This document shows, one piece after another, positions 17,200 through 18,471 of a stretch of 18,471 nucleotides of DNA (position 1 is its first letter; each line of letters opens with the position of its first letter). The position numbers and the translations under genes are program-made. The stretch covers positions 5,062 to 23,532 of the forward strand of contig CAKOGP040001391.1 of the NCBI GenBank assembly GCA_933822405.4, given 5' to 3'. Under the pieces are notes generated by a model. The model did no database searches. It was not told the origin of the DNA and saw only the letters and a list, made by a program, of their open reading frames with translations. This DNA is from Cylindrotheca closterium. Taxonomy: Eukaryota > Bacillariophyta > Bacillariophyceae > Bacillariales > Bacillariaceae.

Positions 17200-18287
17200 C
17201 TGGGGTGACCGTGAGTTTCTCGCGCCACCTCTTGCGGAGGGCGGGAAGCGCAAACAGCTCTTGGATGTAGTCTGGATCCAATCGAGACTGCTTAACGCCT
17301 CCGATGTAGAGAGCGGCCAACTCAGTAAAGAAGCGAGCATTGGGTGCAATCAGTTGGTTAGAAGCCTCCAACTGATGGCGGTATGCCACTGCCCAATTAT
17401 CCACTTCAACATTCCTTTTGGACCACCAAGACAGGGACGAAAAGGGCGTAGCGTGGTCAAGGTGACCATACACATGACTAGGCTCCCACGACGCTTTGGA
17501 GCGCGCAAGGGCCTCGCGGAGGGAAGAGACCAGGTCAAACTGCGCCTGGTGGGGGGAGACTCGATTATCACTAAAGGTATTGAGAAGGGCGGAAAATCCG
17601 TCACACGCTATCCTTATGCGGGGTTTAGATTGGAGCGTAGGCGCCCACTGTTGGAGCAGCCAGTCAACAACCATGATGCCTGCGATTAAGCCGATCAGTT
17701 CACTCCGATAGGCGCTTTGATCCTGGGGCAATCCGGGAGTCTGGCACCGACAATCTCAAGTTCGTCGGGGGTCCATCCAAAGTACTCGTCAACTTCTGCC
17801 GAAGCTGCTTCCCAAGCAGTGAATAATGACGGGTGGAGGACCGGTCGCGGAGACTGATGCTCCAGGCCCACCCCCGAAATCACAAACTCCTCTACCCCAT
17901 GCAGTGGCTGGGTTGTCACTCGGCATACATCATCGGGGAGTGGCTTGGTCCAAAAGGGAACCGACGGCGAGGGGGCTTCGGCGACGTCAAGGGCTGCTAT
18001 CGGTCGTTTAATCCCAGCCGTCCTGTGAGATGCAGGCCGCATGTGGAACCTCCGGCTAGAGGAGTAGGAACCTGATCGGTGACCGTAGTGTCTCCAAGCG
18101 TGTCCATGACGATGAAAGACGCCATGCGTTGGGGAGACCAGCCAGTTCCAGTCGTCGATAGGGTCAAACCAAGGGCCCAACGGTTGGCGGAGCTGATGAG
18201 AGGGGTCATCCGACTGCAGAAGTGCCCGGGTCAAGGTGTCCTGCCATAGACGCCAGTGATTCCGGTTTGGTCGAACTGTCCGCGGCC
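17200..18287 (-). repeat. RNase H array unit 5 (1088 bp, 139-bp deletion; joined to natural 5' sequence)
   Basis: This is the right-most unit and the first on the coding strand. It matches the middle units for its first 292 bases, then shows many substitutions from 17492 on plus the 139-bp deletion near 17748. At 18287/18288 the repeat ends and native RT-side sequence (IHRSPYQWP) begins. RNase H here lacks the first catalytic Asp but keeps YRSEL, ACDG, VYGHLDH and VEVDNWA. Confidence 0.9.
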
Positions 18288-18471
18288 ATTGATATGGAGA
18301 CCGGTGGATGCCATCACGCTCTCCGCACCAAGCCGACTGGCGGATACAGCGTCCATCAGCCGTGACAATATCGGAAACGGTGCACACTTGAAGGAACATA
18401 CGACACCAATTGAGCCATTTCAGGTCGTCTTGGTCCACCTCCAAATCCATAAACACTTCCACCAGCAGAGC
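17695..18471 (-). pseudogene. RT-linked upstream part of the retroelement frame, partial at window edge and frameshifted
   Basis: The frame is open from the window edge and carries the post-RT region (DLKWLNWCRMFLQVC, TADGRCIRQS) and then the unit linker (RTVRPNRNHWRLWQDTL). At about 17748 a 139-bp deletion removes the start of RNase H, and the frame continues out of register to a TGA at 17695. It should be fused to the downstream RNase H in an intact element. The RT catalytic motif would lie beyond 18471. Confidence 0.75.

Larger units (their letters stand above)
11522..17731 (-). pseudogene. Continuous frame of tandem RNase H domains plus zinc-binding tail (about 2069 codons)
   Basis: The frame reads uninterrupted through five linker/RNase H units because each full unit is 1227 bp (409 codons). 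Each intact RNase H shows ISDGSY (first Asp), YRSEL (Glu), ACDG (Asp), VYGHLDH (His) and VEVDNWA (last Asp); the first-Asp codon lies at 16601, 15374, 14147 and 12920. After the last unit come CPCCG...HLHVPRC and an alpha-helical tail. No ATG starts the frame: it opens a few codons upstream of a TTG at 17731, just after the 139-bp deletion that separates it from the RT-linked frame. It therefore looks like a decayed element reading frame rather than a gene. The final about 17 codons run past the element into the neighbouring ORF. Confidence 0.7.
11573..18471 (-). mobile_element. Non-LTR-like retroelement fragment with internally amplified RNase H segment
   Basis: On the (-) strand the sequence enters at the window edge with post-RT (thumb/connection-like) sequence (LNWCRMFLQVCTVSDIVTADG-type), continues through a linker, an RNase H domain repeated five times, a zinc-binding motif CPCCGEFEDHLHVPRC (12113-12161 region) and a C-terminal tail, and ends near 11573 where it joins another ORF. 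RT followed by RNase H and a CCHC-type zinc-binding tail is the order of LINE-type elements that carry RNase H; placing it there is inference because the RT catalytic core is outside the window. No poly(A) or target-site duplication is visible at the 11573 end, so the true 3' end may be missing. Confidence 0.7.

Noticed and set aside
12131..17689. Repeated (+) strand frames of about 206-249 codons in each array unit
   Set aside because: They are antisense shadows of RNase H that recur only because the unit recurs. No motif is recognised.
11522..17731. A single functional 2069-aa multi-RNase-H protein
   Set aside because: There is no ATG, a deletion-frameshift cuts it from its RT, and its end reads into a neighbouring ORF. 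Kept as a pseudogene and as a hypothesis only.

Overview
The window looks like transposon-rich nuclear DNA of a unicellular eukaryote, most likely a diatom or related stramenopile. This rests on a long Ty1/copia Gag-Pol of the kind that fills diatom genomes, a second retroelement with RT-linked RNase H and a zinc-binding tail, a gene whose two halves lie in different frames around a short intron-like stretch, and no operon-like or bacterial features. The organism call is inference; no host housekeeping gene is present to confirm it.

Layout, left to right. (1) 3-6143 (+): one uninterrupted Ty1/copia Gag-Pol of 2046 codons with nucleocapsid-like motif, a hydrophobic double segment, protease, integrase, reverse transcriptase and RNase H. 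It is followed by a polypurine tract and the start of a probable 3' LTR. The 5' LTR lies outside the window. (2) 6350-8200: AT-rich spacer holding a small ORF with a 4 x 30 bp Ser/Asp/Glu repeat, a cluster of seven CGGATCAT motifs, and about four and a half copies of a 181-bp tandem repeat. (3) 8208-10695 (-): a gene for a repeat-rich coiled-coil protein with an acidic C-terminal repeat array, probably two exons. (4) 10658-11147: the intergenic region between this gene and a divergent (+) ORF, present as a direct duplication that carries the first codons of both neighbours. (5) 11141-11573 (+): a charged, helical, repeat-containing ORF cut off by a retroelement. (6) 11573-18471 (-): a non-LTR-like retroelement fragment whose linker plus RNase H segment is amplified into five tandem units of 1209, 1227, 1227, 1227 and 1088 bp.

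The most interesting structure is the RNase H array. Its middle three units look identical to one another. They carry the sequence variants of the right-end unit in their first part and of the left-end unit in their remainder, which is the signature expected from unequal crossing over between the two end units. Four units keep all visible RNase H catalytic residues in one continuous frame. The fifth, next to the RT-derived sequence, has a 139-bp deletion that removes the first catalytic Asp and shifts frame, so the array is cut off from its RT. The same region shows other tandem-duplication events at several scales (63 bp, about 213-276 bp, 300 bp, 181 bp, 114 bp, 63-bp coiled-coil units, 30 bp), suggesting a locus prone to replication slippage and unequal exchange. 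A collapsed or over-expanded assembly is the main alternative for the 1227-bp array.
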